The notes: generated from the sequence alone by a model not told the origin. 64,000 bases of DNA from Prochlorococcus marinus str. MIT 9201 (GCF_000759955.1 NZ_JNAL01000010.1:1-64000), one strand, 5' to 3'; positions 19,531-28,491 are shown, numbered from the stretch's first letter. A program made the numbers and translations.

Positions 19531-20241
19531 ATGGCAGTCGCTCTTGCAGGACAATTAAGAGAAGGGACAAAAAAATCCCATACTATGGCAGAAAATACCG
19601 GCTTTGTGGCTTGTTTTTTAAAAGGTGTTGTTGAAAAAAAATCTTATAGAAAATTATTAAGTGATTTATATTTTGTTTATGAGGCTATGGAAGAAGAAAT
19701 TGAAAGACTGATCAATGAGGAACATCCCGTAATAAAACCTATAGGTTTTAAATCATTATTCAGGAAAGAAACTTTAGTAAATGATCTTAAATTTTATTTT
19801 GGTGAAAACTGGAAGAATGAAATTAATATTTCTCACTCAGCAAAGGAATATGTTGAAAGAATCCGAGAGGTCGCAAAAAATTCGCCAGAGCTGTTGGTTG
19901 GTCACCACTATACTCGCTATATAGGAGATTTATCTGGGGGACAAATTTTGAAAAGGATCGCTAAAAAAGCTTTAAATTTGAAGGGAAATGATGGTTTAAA
20001 TTTTTATGAGTTTGAATTAATTGCTGATGAAAAGAAATTCAAGGAAGAATATTCCCTTACTTTGAATCAACTTCCAATAAATCAAAAGACTGCTGATCAA
20101 ATTATTGATGAAGCTAATCAAGCTTTTACTTACAATATGAAAATGTTTAAGGAGCTCGAAGGTAACTTGATTGCTGTTTTAGGCAAGATTGTATTTAACT
20201 ACATTACAAAAAAAGTAAGGAAAGGAAGCACCGAGACCTAG
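19531..20241 (+). CDS. ho1: Heme oxygenase
   Basis: Ferredoxin-dependent heme oxygenase that opens heme to biliverdin IX-alpha, the first step of bilin synthesis. The 236-residue all-helical protein has the proximal heme histidine in EGTKKSHTMAENT (near residue 17) and the distal-helix signature HHYTRYIGDLSGGQILKRIA (about residues 128-147). It is the first gene of a tight ho1-pebA-pebB set: 6 nt to pebA and none between pebA and pebB. Together the three enzymes convert heme to phycoerythrobilin. No defects are visible. Confidence 0.97.
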   Translation: MAVALAGQLREGTKKSHTMAENTGFVACFLKGVVEKKSYRKLLSDLYFVYEAMEEEIERLINEEHPVIKPIGFKSLFRKETLVNDLKFYFGENWKNEINISHSAKEYVERIREVAKNSPELLVGHHYTRYIGDLSGGQILKRIAKKALNLKGNDGLNFYEFELIADEKKFKEEYSLTLNQLPINQKTADQIIDEANQAFTYNMKMFKELEGNLIAVLGKIVFNYITKKVRKGSTET

Positions 20242-20247
20242 TAATTT

Positions 20248-20958
20248 ATGTTTGATTCATTAGTTGATTTCCTTAAAACCAATATTGATGAATTAAATGG
20301 TCATGAAGTACAAATATCTAGCGAATTCAAAGAACATCACAATGAAGACTCAAAATATATTATTAAAAATTGGCTTTTTTCATCTCCCGAATATAGAAAG
20401 TGGCGAATAACAAGACTAGATGGTGGCAAAAAACTGCAAGTGTTTAATACAGTCGCATATCCAAATTTTGATAGTGAAATGCCTATTTTAGGAGCTGATA
20501 TTTTATGGTTTGAAACTTCTCAAAAGTTATTAGCAATACTTGATTATCAACCTTTAATTCAAGAAGGGAAGTATCTTGAAAAATATTGTTCAAGTTTAGG
20601 TAGTATTAAGAAAAAATATTCTGCATTTGATAATAATAAAATGAAGAATATATATGATTCAAAAAAGTATTTTTCCCCATGGGTGATTATATGTAGAGGA
20701 AACAAATCAAATCTTGATAGAGATTTAAATAATATATTCCATTCATTTGTAAATAACTATTTGAATATTTATAAATCGAATCCTGTTAATCAATTTTTAA
20801 ATGCAGAAGAAATTAAGATTAATCAAATTAAATATGATAAGTACAGTTTTGAAAAAGACCCTGCAGATAAATTGTTTAAATCTTTTTTTGGAGAAAAATG
20901 GACAAATAAATTTATAAATAAATTTCTTTTTACATTAAATAATGAGATTATTCATTGA
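20248..20958 (+). CDS. pebA: 15,16-dihydrobiliverdin:ferredoxin oxidoreductase
   Basis: First of the two ferredoxin-dependent bilin reductases of phycoerythrobilin synthesis, reducing biliverdin at the 15,16 double bond. The 236-residue protein has the FDBR fold markers [20 protein letters not shown] with the conserved active-site aspartate (GAD), then [17 protein letters not shown], and the C-terminal [15 protein letters not shown]. It is distinguished from pebB by its position directly after ho1 and by family resemblance from memory. HL Prochlorococcus retains these genes although its phycoerythrin is vestigial, so the product may serve as a light sensor or minor chromophore. Confidence 0.93.
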   Translation: MFDSLVDFLKTNIDELNGHEVQISSEFKEHHNEDSKYIIKNWLFSSPEYRKWRITRLDGGKKLQVFNTVAYPNFDSEMPILGADILWFETSQKLLAILDYQPLIQEGKYLEKYCSSLGSIKKKYSAFDNNKMKNIYDSKKYFSPWVIICRGNKSNLDRDLNNIFHSFVNNYLNIYKSNPVNQFLNAEEIKINQIKYDKYSFEKDPADKLFKSFFGEKWTNKFINKFLFTLNNEIIH

Positions 20959-21720
20959 ATGTTGATACAAGATACTATTTTTTACAGGCCAGATTGGAGA
21001 TGGCATAATTTTCTAAAATATTTAACTAATAATTTAAGAAAATATAACTGTTTAGAAAAAATAATACCCTCGGAATATTCTTATAAAGATTCAACATATG
21101 GTTCAAAAAAATCAAAAAAAAATGTGAATCTCTCTACTTGGGGTGTGACACATAAAAAAAGAATTCAATTCGCAAGAGCAGTGTGTATAAATAGTCCAAA
21201 TTATTCTGTTTTAAATTTTTTAATTATTCCTAATACTATTTATAATGTCCCATTTTTTGGATTAGATTTTGTTTCTCTTCCTAATAGTCATTTATTAGTA
21301 TTAGATTTTCAGCCTTCATTAAAAATACAAGATCAATACAATAATGAGTTATTAGAAAAACTTATAAAACTCAAAAATCATTGTCATTCATCACTCCCAT
21401 TAGCTGAAAAAATGCCTGAAGATGTAGCTAAATTTTTTTCTCCAGGAGTAATCTGGTCAAAATTACCAAAAGAAGAAAGAAGTGATTTTTTAATTGCTAA
21501 TCAGCTTTATATCTCATTTAAACAATATCTTGATTTATATTTGGAAATTCTTTTCGAAACCAAAGTAGCCAATATGGAACTGCAAAAAGAATTAAAAAAT
21601 GGTCAAAATAATTATTTGAAGTATAGGAGAGATAACGATCCAGCAAGGCCAATGTTGTCGAGTTTGTTTGGTAAAGAATTTACTGAATCTTTAATCAAAG
21701 AAGTTTTATTTACTACTTAA
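20959..21720 (+). CDS. pebB: Phycoerythrobilin:ferredoxin oxidoreductase
   Basis: Second bilin reductase, converting 15,16-dihydrobiliverdin to phycoerythrobilin, and thought to receive its substrate by channelling from PebA. The 253-residue protein starts with ATG immediately after the pebA stop codon, suggesting translational coupling. FDBR markers parallel PebA: the active-site aspartate in [13 protein letters not shown], the following [20 protein letters not shown], and the C-terminal [14 protein letters not shown]. The N-terminal [14 protein letters not shown] is also typical of PebB. It is followed 32 nt later by a low-molecular-weight phosphatase gene that may be on the same transcript. 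Confidence 0.93.
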   Translation: MLIQDTIFYRPDWRWHNFLKYLTNNLRKYNCLEKIIPSEYSYKDSTYGSKKSKKNVNLSTWGVTHKKRIQFARAVCINSPNYSVLNFLIIPNTIYNVPFFGLDFVSLPNSHLLVLDFQPSLKIQDQYNNELLEKLIKLKNHCHSSLPLAEKMPEDVAKFFSPGVIWSKLPKEERSDFLIANQLYISFKQYLDLYLEILFETKVANMELQKELKNGQNNYLKYRRDNDPARPMLSSLFGKEFTESLIKEVLFTT

Positions 21721-21752
21721 AAGTCTTATAATTTAGATGAATTTGAAATAAT

Positions 21753-22226
21753 ATGCAAAAAATTTCTGTTCTTTTTGTATGTTTGGGAAATATTTGTAGG
21801 TCTCCTGCAGCAGAAGCTATCTTTATCAGTCTACTTGAAAGGAAGCGATTAACGGATGGCTTTATTATAGATTCTGCTGGAACTGGCAGTTGGCATATTG
21901 GAAAAAAAGCTGACTCTAGGATGAGAATTGCGGCAGAAAGAAGAGATATAAATATCTTAAGCAGGGCTCGGCAAATTACTAGCAAAGATTTTGACAAATT
22001 TAACTATATTCTTGCGATGGACGACTCAAATTTTAGAAATATTCAAGATCTTAAAAATAGAACAGCTTCAACTGATTTTGCATCGATAAAAAAAATACAA
22101 GATTTTAGATCAGTTTTTAATGAGCAAGAAGTACCTGACCCATATTTTGGAGGTGATGAGGGCTTCGATTATGTCCTTGATATTTTAGAAGACTCTGTAA
22201 ACGGTTTTTTGGAAAGTATTTCTTGA
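21753..22226 (+). CDS. Low-molecular-weight protein tyrosine phosphatase family protein
   Basis: Cysteine-based phosphatase of the LMW-PTP/arsenate-reductase superfamily. The 157-residue protein carries the P-loop VCLGNICRSPAAEA (C-x5-R-S, residues about 9-22) directly at the N-terminus and the general-acid motif DPYFGG near residue 129, both as in active LMW-PTPs. The cellular substrate is unknown; related enzymes in other bacteria act on tyrosine kinases of exopolysaccharide export or on stress proteins. It directly follows ho1-pebA-pebB and converges on panC-cmk with 2 bp between stops. Confidence 0.92.
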   Translation: MQKISVLFVCLGNICRSPAAEAIFISLLERKRLTDGFIIDSAGTGSWHIGKKADSRMRIAAERRDINILSRARQITSKDFDKFNYILAMDDSNFRNIQDLKNRTASTDFASIKKIQDFRSVFNEQEVPDPYFGGDEGFDYVLDILEDSVNGFLESIS

Positions 22227-22228
22227 AT

Positions 22229-23761
22229 TTAATTGATCTCAGTCTCTTTAGGAATCTTGTCATTATAAAGATCAATAATTTTATCCACTACCTCATTAAT
22301 TGAGTATCCATCCGTAACAATTTCTATTGCGTCATTCGCTTTTGTTAGAGGTGAAATATCCCTATTGGAATCTTCAAAATCTCTTTTCTTAATAAGTTCT
22401 TTTAATGTATTGAGGTCTATCTCTTGTGAATCTTTACTATTTTTATCAGATTTTCTTCTTTTTGCTCTTTCATCGATGCTAGCAGTTAAAAATATTTTAA
22501 GTTCTGCATGAGGAAAAACAGTAGTTCCTATATCTCTTCCCTCAGCAACAAGTCCGCCTGTTTTACCAATTTTTCTTTGTTCTTCTACTAAGAATTTTCT
22601 TACTTCTTTTATTGAGGAAATTTTAGAAACGATGGAACTTATCTTTTGCGAACGAATTTCTTCAGTAACACAGTAGTTATTAATATAAACATCCTGATGT
22701 GAATTTGTATTCGACTTGAAAACAATAGATATATCTTTAAGAATATTCTGTAATTTTTTTTCTTTTTTATAATCAATACTTTCTTTTATCATAAGCCAAC
22801 TCAATGCTCTATACATTGCTCCAGTATCTAAATATAAAAGTTTAAGTTTCTTCGCTATTAACTTTGTTACGGTACTTTTACCTGAACCTGCAGGACCATC
22901 AATTGCAATAATCGGCCTTCTTTTCATTAGAAAAACGTGATCAATTAATCTTGTCTCTCCACATCTTATCGCACCAGCCAGTAACGAAATATTATCCTCA
23001 AGACTTGCTTTTTGGAGTGTATAAGGGTGTAAATGTTCTAAATATTCAACTGAAATTTTTTTTGCTGATAGCTTTTTAATTATTGCGTTTAAATTAATCT
23101 TTTTTTCTTGTTGAAAAATTTTTTTTGCTTCTAATAACTCACTTGAAAAAAATTTAATTAATTTTCTTTCGTTTTTTGATAAATGTAAATTACGTGAACT
23201 TAAAGGAATTCCATCAAAATCTCTTTGTGTAGGAATAGATTTAATAGCAACATTTAATTTCTTTCTTTGGACAAGATTCTTTAAAATTAAAAGTTGTTGC
23301 CAATCTTTTTCTCCTAAGTAAAGATTTTTTGGCTTGATCAGATTAAGTAATCTATAAACTACTGTACAAACGCCATCAAAATGTCCAATTCTATTTAATC
23401 CACATAATGTAGAAGACAATTCTTTTGGAGCTTTTAAGAATTTAATATTTTTATTATTCGGTGGATATATATCTTCATTACTTGGGATGAAGATGGCATC
23501 TGCGCCATTTGAAAAGGAGATTTTTATATCATTATCAATTGTTTTAGGGTATTTCTCTAAATCTAACTTGTTATTAAATTGAAGTGGATTAATAAAAATA
23601 CTTACTAAATTAACATAAGCATTGTCATTTTTTGCTGTTGATATTAGTTTTATATGTCCATTATGAAGATTCCCCATTGTTGGAATGAAGTTAATTTCAC
23701 TATTTATATTTCTCCTCCAATTTTCTATTTCTTCAGTTTTCCTTATGATTACTTTCTTCAC
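22229..23761 (-). CDS. panC/cmk: Bifunctional pantothenate synthetase / cytidylate kinase
   Basis: Fusion of two enzymes in one 510-residue protein. The N-terminal part (about 1-275) is pantoate-beta-alanine ligase, with PTMGNLHNGHIKLI (HIGH-like nucleotidyl-transferase motif) and GEKDWQQLLILK. The C-terminal part (about 283-505) is CMP kinase, with Walker A IDGPAGSGKSTVTK and EGRDIGTTVFPHAE. Fusion of panC and cmk is characteristic of cyanobacteria, so this is not an assembly artefact. The two activities belong to different pathways (coenzyme A and pyrimidine nucleotides). Both motif sets look intact. Confidence 0.96.
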   Translation of the reverse strand: MKKVIIRKTEEIENWRRNINSEINFIPTMGNLHNGHIKLISTAKNDNAYVNLVSIFINPLQFNNKLDLEKYPKTIDNDIKISFSNGADAIFIPSNEDIYPPNNKNIKFLKAPKELSSTLCGLNRIGHFDGVCTVVYRLLNLIKPKNLYLGEKDWQQLLILKNLVQRKKLNVAIKSIPTQRDFDGIPLSSRNLHLSKNERKLIKFFSSELLEAKKIFQQEKKINLNAIIKKLSAKKISVEYLEHLHPYTLQKASLEDNISLLAGAIRCGETRLIDHVFLMKRRPIIAIDGPAGSGKSTVTKLIAKKLKLLYLDTGAMYRALSWLMIKESIDYKKEKKLQNILKDISIVFKSNTNSHQDVYINNYCVTEEIRSQKISSIVSKISSIKEVRKFLVEEQRKIGKTGGLVAEGRDIGTTVFPHAELKIFLTASIDERAKRRKSDKNSKDSQEIDLNTLKELIKKRDFEDSNRDISPLTKANDAIEIVTDGYSINEVVDKIIDLYNDKIPKETEIN

Positions 23762-23858
23762 TTTGTTTTTAAAAAATAAATCTATTTGATAAATAATTAC
23801 TGGACAAAAGCAATCTTAGGAGGAATATCTATATAGGAAAGTCTATCATTTTTATTTC

Positions 23859-24902
23859 ATGGATTACAAAACATCGGGTGTTGATATAGAGGCTGGGAGA
23901 GAATTTGTTTCCGAAATTAAACAGGCAGTTGAAGGAACTCATACATCGAATGTGATTGAGGGTATTGGTGGGTTCGGAGGTTTATTTAGAATTCCCATCG
24001 ATAGTTTTAAAAAACCAGTTCTTGTTTCAGGAACTGATGGTGTTGGAACAAAATTAGAATTAGCCCAAAGTAAAAATTTTCACTTTGAGGTTGGTATCGA
24101 TTTAGTTGCTATGTGTATTAACGATATCATTACTAGTGGTGCAAAACCTTTATTTTTTTTGGATTATATTGCAACTGGCAAACTTGATAAGAAACAATTA
24201 TTGAGGGTTGTTCAGGGAATTTCATATGGCTGCCGAGAAAATAACTGTTCATTACTTGGCGGAGAAACTGCTGAAATGCCAGGATTTTATTCAAAAAATA
24301 AGTATGATCTTGCAGGATTTTGTGTTGGAATAGTTGATGAGGATAAGCTTATTAATGGTAAAAAAGTATCTGAAAATGACTTAATAATTGCTTTAAAAAG
24401 TAATGGAGTTCACAGTAACGGCTTTAGTTTAATCAGAAAAATTATTCAAAACAATAATCAAATAGATAAAGAATTTGAAAAAGTTTCTCACTTAAATTTT
24501 TATGATGAGTTATTGAAACCTACAAAAATTTACAATAATGTCATCAACCAAATGTTATCTGAAAATATAGAAATCAAAGCAATGTCTCATATTACTGGAG
24601 GAGGAATTCCAGAAAATTTACCAAGATGTATGTCTTCTGATTTTATCCCTTATATAAATACGAGTTCTTGGGAAATACCTATTTTATTTAAATTCCTTAA
24701 AGATAAAGGATCAATTCCTGAAAAAGATTTTTGGAATACTTTCAATCTTGGTGTGGGATTTTGTCTAATTATTGATAAACAATTTAAGGACGCGATATTA
24801 AATATCTGTAAATATCATGGCATAGATAGTTGGGAAATTGGAAAGATAGTTCGAAAAAATGATTCAACAATTAGTAAATTTTTGCCAGAAATTTTAACCT
24901 AA
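23859..24902 (+). CDS. purM: Phosphoribosylformylglycinamidine cyclo-ligase (AIR synthetase)
   Basis: ATP-dependent ring closure giving aminoimidazole ribotide in purine synthesis; AIR is also the substrate of ThiC. The 347-residue protein begins with the typical MDYKTSGVDIEAGREF and has GTDGVGTKLELAQ (about 58-70), NDIITSGAKPLFFLDY (about 88-103), GGETAEMPGFY (about 135-145) and HITGGGIPENLPR. Family length is about 345. It is divergent from panC-cmk with a 97-bp spacer. An AGGAGG at 23818-23823 is too far from the start codon to be its ribosome binding site. Confidence 0.97.
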   Translation: MDYKTSGVDIEAGREFVSEIKQAVEGTHTSNVIEGIGGFGGLFRIPIDSFKKPVLVSGTDGVGTKLELAQSKNFHFEVGIDLVAMCINDIITSGAKPLFFLDYIATGKLDKKQLLRVVQGISYGCRENNCSLLGGETAEMPGFYSKNKYDLAGFCVGIVDEDKLINGKKVSENDLIIALKSNGVHSNGFSLIRKIIQNNNQIDKEFEKVSHLNFYDELLKPTKIYNNVINQMLSENIEIKAMSHITGGGIPENLPRCMSSDFIPYINTSSWEIPILFKFLKDKGSIPEKDFWNTFNLGVGFCLIIDKQFKDAILNICKYHGIDSWEIGKIVRKNDSTISKFLPEILT

Positions 24903-24972
24903 ATTTTTTTATCTTTTTAAAATGAGTTTTAAAAAATTATTTTTTATACCCAAATGAAAAAGTTAGGTGTAA

Positions 24973-24978
24973 TATAAT
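24973..24978 (+). promoter_or_regulatory. Candidate -10 element of the unknown gene at 25035
   Basis: TATAAT in the 132-bp gap after purM, 56 nt before the next start codon, implying a leader of about 45-50 nt. No good -35 element is seen. The surrounding sequence is very AT-rich, which raises the chance of a coincidental match. Confidence 0.35.
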
Positions 24979-25034
24979 AAGATTACCGCCGAATTATATC
25001 GGAAGTTTAAGTATTAAGATTTAACCTTTATTCA

Positions 25035-25679
25035 ATGCCCTTTGCAAATAATCAAAGAATTACACGTAGACGTAGTTCAGCTGGCCCTACACCTCCAAAA
25101 AGACCAATAGGTGCAAATTCTGAATCAATTGGTAGGCAGGCTCAAGGCCCAAGACCAACTTTCTTAACACTAAGGGATCATGGGAAAGTTTTTGTTGCTG
25201 ATTTACCTAATTTGTCCGACGGTCAATTAGCTCATATAAGTAAAGAAGCAAATGAAGTTTTAAATAGTTTGGAAAAAAGACTTAGTGATCTTGAAAATGA
25301 ACCTAATGTTACTAATCCTGAAAACGATACACTGATAAAAGCCTCTACCAAAAGAGATGTCACACTGAGGTTTATTAAATCAATAGAAGAAGAGCAAGAA
25401 CATAGAAAGAATAATCCTGCTTTACGAGATGCTGCATCTGAATCGTTGCCGAGAACTTTTCTTGAGGTTGCTAGACATAGATTGCCAGGAGCAACCTTTG
25501 ACTCACTACTTCGAGAGGCTCTTGAAGCTTGCGCAGTTGATGAGAGTACTGAAGAAAATCAAGTTATTGATGAACCTAAAGAAACTGTAAAAATTATGGA
25601 CATACCCTCTTCCAACACAAATGCTTCACTTGTTGTTAGTATCGAATCGAGCGATGCTTCCAAGAATGACTCTATTTGA
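25035..25679 (+). CDS. Conserved hypothetical protein, 214 aa
   Basis: I do not recognise a characterised domain. The N-terminus is basic, serine/proline-rich and probably disordered (RITRRRSSAGPTPPKRPIG). The middle (about residues 45-120) is predicted to be a helical region with a coiled-coil-like stretch (LAHISKEANEVLNSLEKRLSDLE). The segment ASESLPRTFLEVARHRLPG is the most conserved-looking part. The acidic tail (DESTEENQVIDEPKE) ends in a serine-rich stretch. It has no membrane segment. A role in nucleoid or RNA binding could be imagined from the basic N-terminus but is not supported. Its last 14 nt overlap the next small gene. Confidence 0.75.
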   Translation: MPFANNQRITRRRSSAGPTPPKRPIGANSESIGRQAQGPRPTFLTLRDHGKVFVADLPNLSDGQLAHISKEANEVLNSLEKRLSDLENEPNVTNPENDTLIKASTKRDVTLRFIKSIEEEQEHRKNNPALRDAASESLPRTFLEVARHRLPGATFDSLLREALEACAVDESTEENQVIDEPKETVKIMDIPSSNTNASLVVSIESSDASKNDSI

Positions 25680-25833
25680 TTCAACACAAGAGTTAATAAG
25701 TTTTAAAGACGAAAATAATTCAAAAATTAACCATTCTTCAGATAAAGATCCCATTTTATGTAAGCATTGCGAAAGAACTGCATCTAATGGTGTTAGATGT
25801 TTAGGAATGTGTGTAGCAGATAATGATTACTAA
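25666..25833 (+). CDS. Small cysteine-motif protein, 55 aa
   Basis: Small protein beginning MTLFDSTQELIS at the ATG at 25666, overlapping the upstream gene by 14 nt, which suggests translational coupling. An earlier in-frame ATG at 25621 would add 15 residues lying wholly within the upstream gene and is less likely. The C-terminal half has a four-cysteine pattern ILCKHCERTASNGVRCLGMC, that is CxxC followed by CxxxC, resembling a small zinc ribbon. No known function; I recall similar unnamed small proteins in marine picocyanobacteria but cannot check. Confidence 0.65.
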   Translation: MTLFDSTQELISFKDENNSKINHSSDKDPILCKHCERTASNGVRCLGMCVADNDY

Positions 25834-26043
25834 AATAATTCAAACTTATATATAAATAATCTGATGAAAATAATTAATAGATCCATTAAATTTTATTTAT
25901 TAATAGATATAGGGTATTATTTATCAGTAATAAAGAAAAGATTATTTTTCTGTGTATCAATAAGTAATTGAAACTTTATACCCATTATTTGAAATTGAAG
26001 TTCTTCGAAAACTTCATAATTAAATTTGTAAAAAAATTAAATA

Positions 26044-26114
26044 AGGCGGCACCCAGATTCGAACTGGGGATAAAGGATTTGCAATCCTCTGCCTTACCAC
26101 TTGGCCATGCCGCC
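26044..26114 (-). tRNA. tRNA-Cys (anticodon GCA)
   Basis: On the minus strand the 71-nt cloverleaf begins GGCGGCA, pairs with TGCCGCC at its 3' end and has the tRNA-Cys discriminator U. The anticodon stem-loop AGGATTGCAAATCCT has anticodon GCA. The D-arm is the short AAGTGGTAAGGC form and the T-arm contains AGTTCGAATCT. It lies antisense to the beginning of the open frame that continues into the LpxB-like gene. Confidence 0.97.
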
Positions 26115-26156
26115 GAAAAAGATTCGATTGAGTCTTCTTATGATCTTAACAGTAAG

Positions 26157-27386
26157 GTGTCTCATTCTCTATTATTTATATGCAATGGTCATGGAGAAGA
26201 TGTAATAGCAAGGGAAATCATAAAAAGATTACTAAAAAAAATAAAAAATAAAAATATTGAAGTTTTGCCGTTAGTAGGAAATGGAGATTTATTTAACTCT
26301 ATAAAATCAAGGAATTTTAGTAAAATAGGATATTTAAAAGAGCTGCCTAGCGGAGGTTTTAGTAATCAAAGTCTGAAGGGATTTGTTCTTGATTTATTTG
26401 CAGGATTTTTAATCTATAATTTAAGAAATTTTCTACTTGTAAAACAGAAGTCAAAACATAACTGCAAAATTATCGCAGTAGGCGATTTCTTGCCATTACT
26501 TTACGCTTGGAGTTCAGAATGTGAATTTAGTTTCATTGGAACTCCTAAAAGTGATCATACTTGGAGTAGTGGTCCAGGGTGTGATTTAAGCGATTTTTAT
26601 CATAAGTTGAAAGGTTCCGAATGGGATCCATGGGAAATGTTTTTAATGAAATCTCCAAGATGTAAAAATATAATTATGAGAGATAAAATTACAGCTAATA
26701 ATTTAAATAGAAAAAATATTGATGCAAAATACCTAGGTAATCCAATGATGGATTTTGTTAATGCAACAAACAAGAAGGTGTCAAATATTATTTCTTTTAA
26801 AAGGATTATTTTATTAGTTGGAAGTAGATACCCTGAAGCTTTTAAAAATCTTGATAATTTTCTTAAATGTCTGCAAGATTTTCATTTATCAAAGGATCTG
26901 CTAATACTTTTGCCCTTGAGTATTAATGCAAATATGATTCAAATTCAAAGTTTTTTAAATAAACATGGTTTTATAAAACAAAGTAAGGTTAAATTTCTAA
27001 TTGATGAAGATTCAGTATGGAAAAAGAAAAATCAATATGTAGTGATCGGAAAAGGTAAATTCAATTCATGGGCCAATATGGCAGAAGTTGGCTTGTCTAA
27101 TGCAGGAACTGCTACAGAGCAAATAGCTGGCCTTGGGATTCCATCTCTTTCTCTTCCGGGACCTGGACCACAATTTACAAAATCATTTGCAAAAAGGCAA
27201 TCAAGGTTATTGGGAGGTAGTGTTTTAGTTTGCAAGAACAAAAAAATTCTTTTAAAACGTTTAAGTTTTCTTTTGAAACGCAAAGTTGATAGGTTAGAAC
27301 AAGCAAAAATTGGAAAAAAAAGAATGGGTGAATCCGGAGCGAGTAAGAAAATCGTAGATGCTATAAACCTCCATTTGTTATCTTAG
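26157..27386 (+). CDS. Lipid-A-disaccharide synthase-related glycosyltransferase-like protein
   Basis: Protein of the family annotated as lipid-A-disaccharide-synthase-related (GT-B-like), present in cyanobacteria and chloroplasts; substrate unknown. The long open frame begins at 25968 but its first part is the antisense of tRNA-Cys (reading AAPRFELGIKDL), so that start is not real. No ATG follows before the conserved LLFICNGHGEDVIAREII; I choose GTG at 26157, with ATT at 26127 as an alternative. Other motifs are VLPLVGNGDLF, VGDFLPLLYAW, FIGTPKSDHTW, YLGNPMMDFV, LVGSRYPEAF and the C-terminal SNAGTATEQIAGLGIPS that resembles a GT-B nucleotide-sugar site. It probably starts soon after the tRNA gene, which puts its promoter within or beyond that gene. 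Confidence 0.8.
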   Translation: MSHSLLFICNGHGEDVIAREIIKRLLKKIKNKNIEVLPLVGNGDLFNSIKSRNFSKIGYLKELPSGGFSNQSLKGFVLDLFAGFLIYNLRNFLLVKQKSKHNCKIIAVGDFLPLLYAWSSECEFSFIGTPKSDHTWSSGPGCDLSDFYHKLKGSEWDPWEMFLMKSPRCKNIIMRDKITANNLNRKNIDAKYLGNPMMDFVNATNKKVSNIISFKRIILLVGSRYPEAFKNLDNFLKCLQDFHLSKDLLILLPLSINANMIQIQSFLNKHGFIKQSKVKFLIDEDSVWKKKNQYVVIGKGKFNSWANMAEVGLSNAGTATEQIAGLGIPSLSLPGPGPQFTKSFAKRQSRLLGGSVLVCKNKKILLKRLSFLLKRKVDRLEQAKIGKKRMGESGASKKIVDAINLHLLS

Positions 27387-27421
27387 TAAATGGTACTAGC
27401 TTATTAATTATTAATTCTTTT

Positions 27422-27688
27422 ATGTATCCAATAAATGATCGGCAATATCTAAAAATTTGTGCAGAAATTGCAAAACTTATGAGTATAAGCTTATCTTCTG
27501 CTAAAAAGAAAGTAGAAATTCAAATTGCAAAAGAAGGCTCGAAAACTATTCAAGAAAAAATACAAGTTGCTCAAAATGTCTTAAAAATTTGCGAAAAAAA
27601 TGATGGAGATAAATTTAGTTCCTCAAAAATACTTGATAAGCTTATGAAAACTCTTGATGGTGAAGATAATTTTTTAACTGATGATTAA
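27422..27688 (+). CDS. Small conserved hypothetical protein, 88 aa
   Basis: Unrecognised. It is a highly charged, lysine-rich, apparently all-helical soluble protein (KICAEIAKLMSISLSSAKKKVEIQ) with an acidic C-terminus (GEDNFLTDD). The N-terminal half resembles a small helical bundle. It has no membrane segment. It lies 35 nt after the LpxB-like gene on the same strand and converges on the RNase D-like gene with a 3-bp gap. No function can be inferred. Confidence 0.65.
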   Translation: MYPINDRQYLKICAEIAKLMSISLSSAKKKVEIQIAKEGSKTIQEKIQVAQNVLKICEKNDGDKFSSSKILDKLMKTLDGEDNFLTDD

Positions 27689-27691
27689 TTC

Positions 27692-28327
27692 TTAATGTTC
27701 AAATATATTTGAGAATTTTAGTATGTCTAAATCAGCATGTACAGAAACTGTTTCGAAACATTTTTGAGCTAATTCGAGTCTACTCTCTCTTTCTAAGATA
27801 ACTTTTAATTTGTGCATAGCCTCAATTAAATATCTAACATCATTTGCTGCATAATCTAATTGATCTTTTGTTAAATCTTCATTGCTACCCCAGTCACTAC
27901 TTTGCGAGCTTTTGTCCAGTTCTACACCTAACAGTTCATTAATTAAATCCTTTAAACCGTGCTTATTTGTATAAGTTCTTGCCAACTTACTAGCAATTTT
28001 TGTACAAAAAATATTTTTTGTATTAATTTCAAGATTGCATTTTAGAGCTGCTACATCAAATCTCGCATAGTGAAATATTTTAGTAATTTTGTCATCTTCA
28101 AGAAGTGCTTTTAAATATGGTGAAGAAGATGTATTAAGTTCGATTTTTATACAGGATGTTCTTTTAAATTCATTGCATATTTGTACTAGACAGAGTCTAT
28201 CTCTTCCATGAATCAAACCCATTGCTTCAGTGTCAATAGCTAGGTAGGATGATTTTTTATAAAGATTGTATAAATCTGCTGTTAAATCGCTATAAAGAAG
28301 ATCAATATTAGTATTTTCAATAGTCAT
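27692..28327 (-). CDS. RNase D-like 3'-5' exonuclease
   Basis: DEDD-superfamily 3'-5' exonuclease domain protein, 211 residues, without the C-terminal HRDC domains of E. coli RNase D, as is common for cyanobacterial versions. Exo I motif YLAIDTEAMGL (Asp and Glu ligands, about residues 28-38), Exo II HYARFDVAAL (about 86-95) and Exo III DQLDYAANDVRYLIEAM with the catalytic Tyr and Asp (about 155-171) are all present, so metal binding should be intact. Likely roles are tRNA 3' maturation or RNA turnover. It diverges from the CCB-like gene across a 164-bp AT-rich region. Confidence 0.88.
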   Translation of the reverse strand: MTIENTNIDLLYSDLTADLYNLYKKSSYLAIDTEAMGLIHGRDRLCLVQICNEFKRTSCIKIELNTSSSPYLKALLEDDKITKIFHYARFDVAALKCNLEINTKNIFCTKIASKLARTYTNKHGLKDLINELLGVELDKSSQSSDWGSNEDLTKDQLDYAANDVRYLIEAMHKLKVILERESRLELAQKCFETVSVHADLDILKFSNIFEH

Positions 28328-28491
28328 TTTTAATAAGTTTTTAAAGTAATTTAAGATTTAGAATATTAATTAAGATTTTATTTAATTAAGAATTTTTATC
28401 TAATGGAAATATTTTACAGAATAATTCTAAAAATTTATAATATGATGTAACTTTAATTTTTATTCTCGAATTAATAGAAAAAATTTATTTA

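Noticed and set aside
22229-23761. panC-cmk fusion as a novel arrangement
   Set aside because: The same fusion is a known cyanobacterial feature.
25997-26015. GAAGTT/AACTTC hairpin as a tRNA-Cys terminator
   Set aside because: No U-tract follows on the minus strand and the stem is only 6 bp.
24903-26043. Possible genomic island around the unknown proteins near 25-26 kb, with a tRNA-Cys as attachment site
   Set aside because: No integrase, no repeat of the tRNA 3' end, and composition matches flanking core genes.
27699-27712. Palindrome TCAAATATATTTGA as an operator
   Set aside because: It lies inside the 3' coding end of the RNase D-like gene and is a simple A/T palindrome expected by chance at this base composition.
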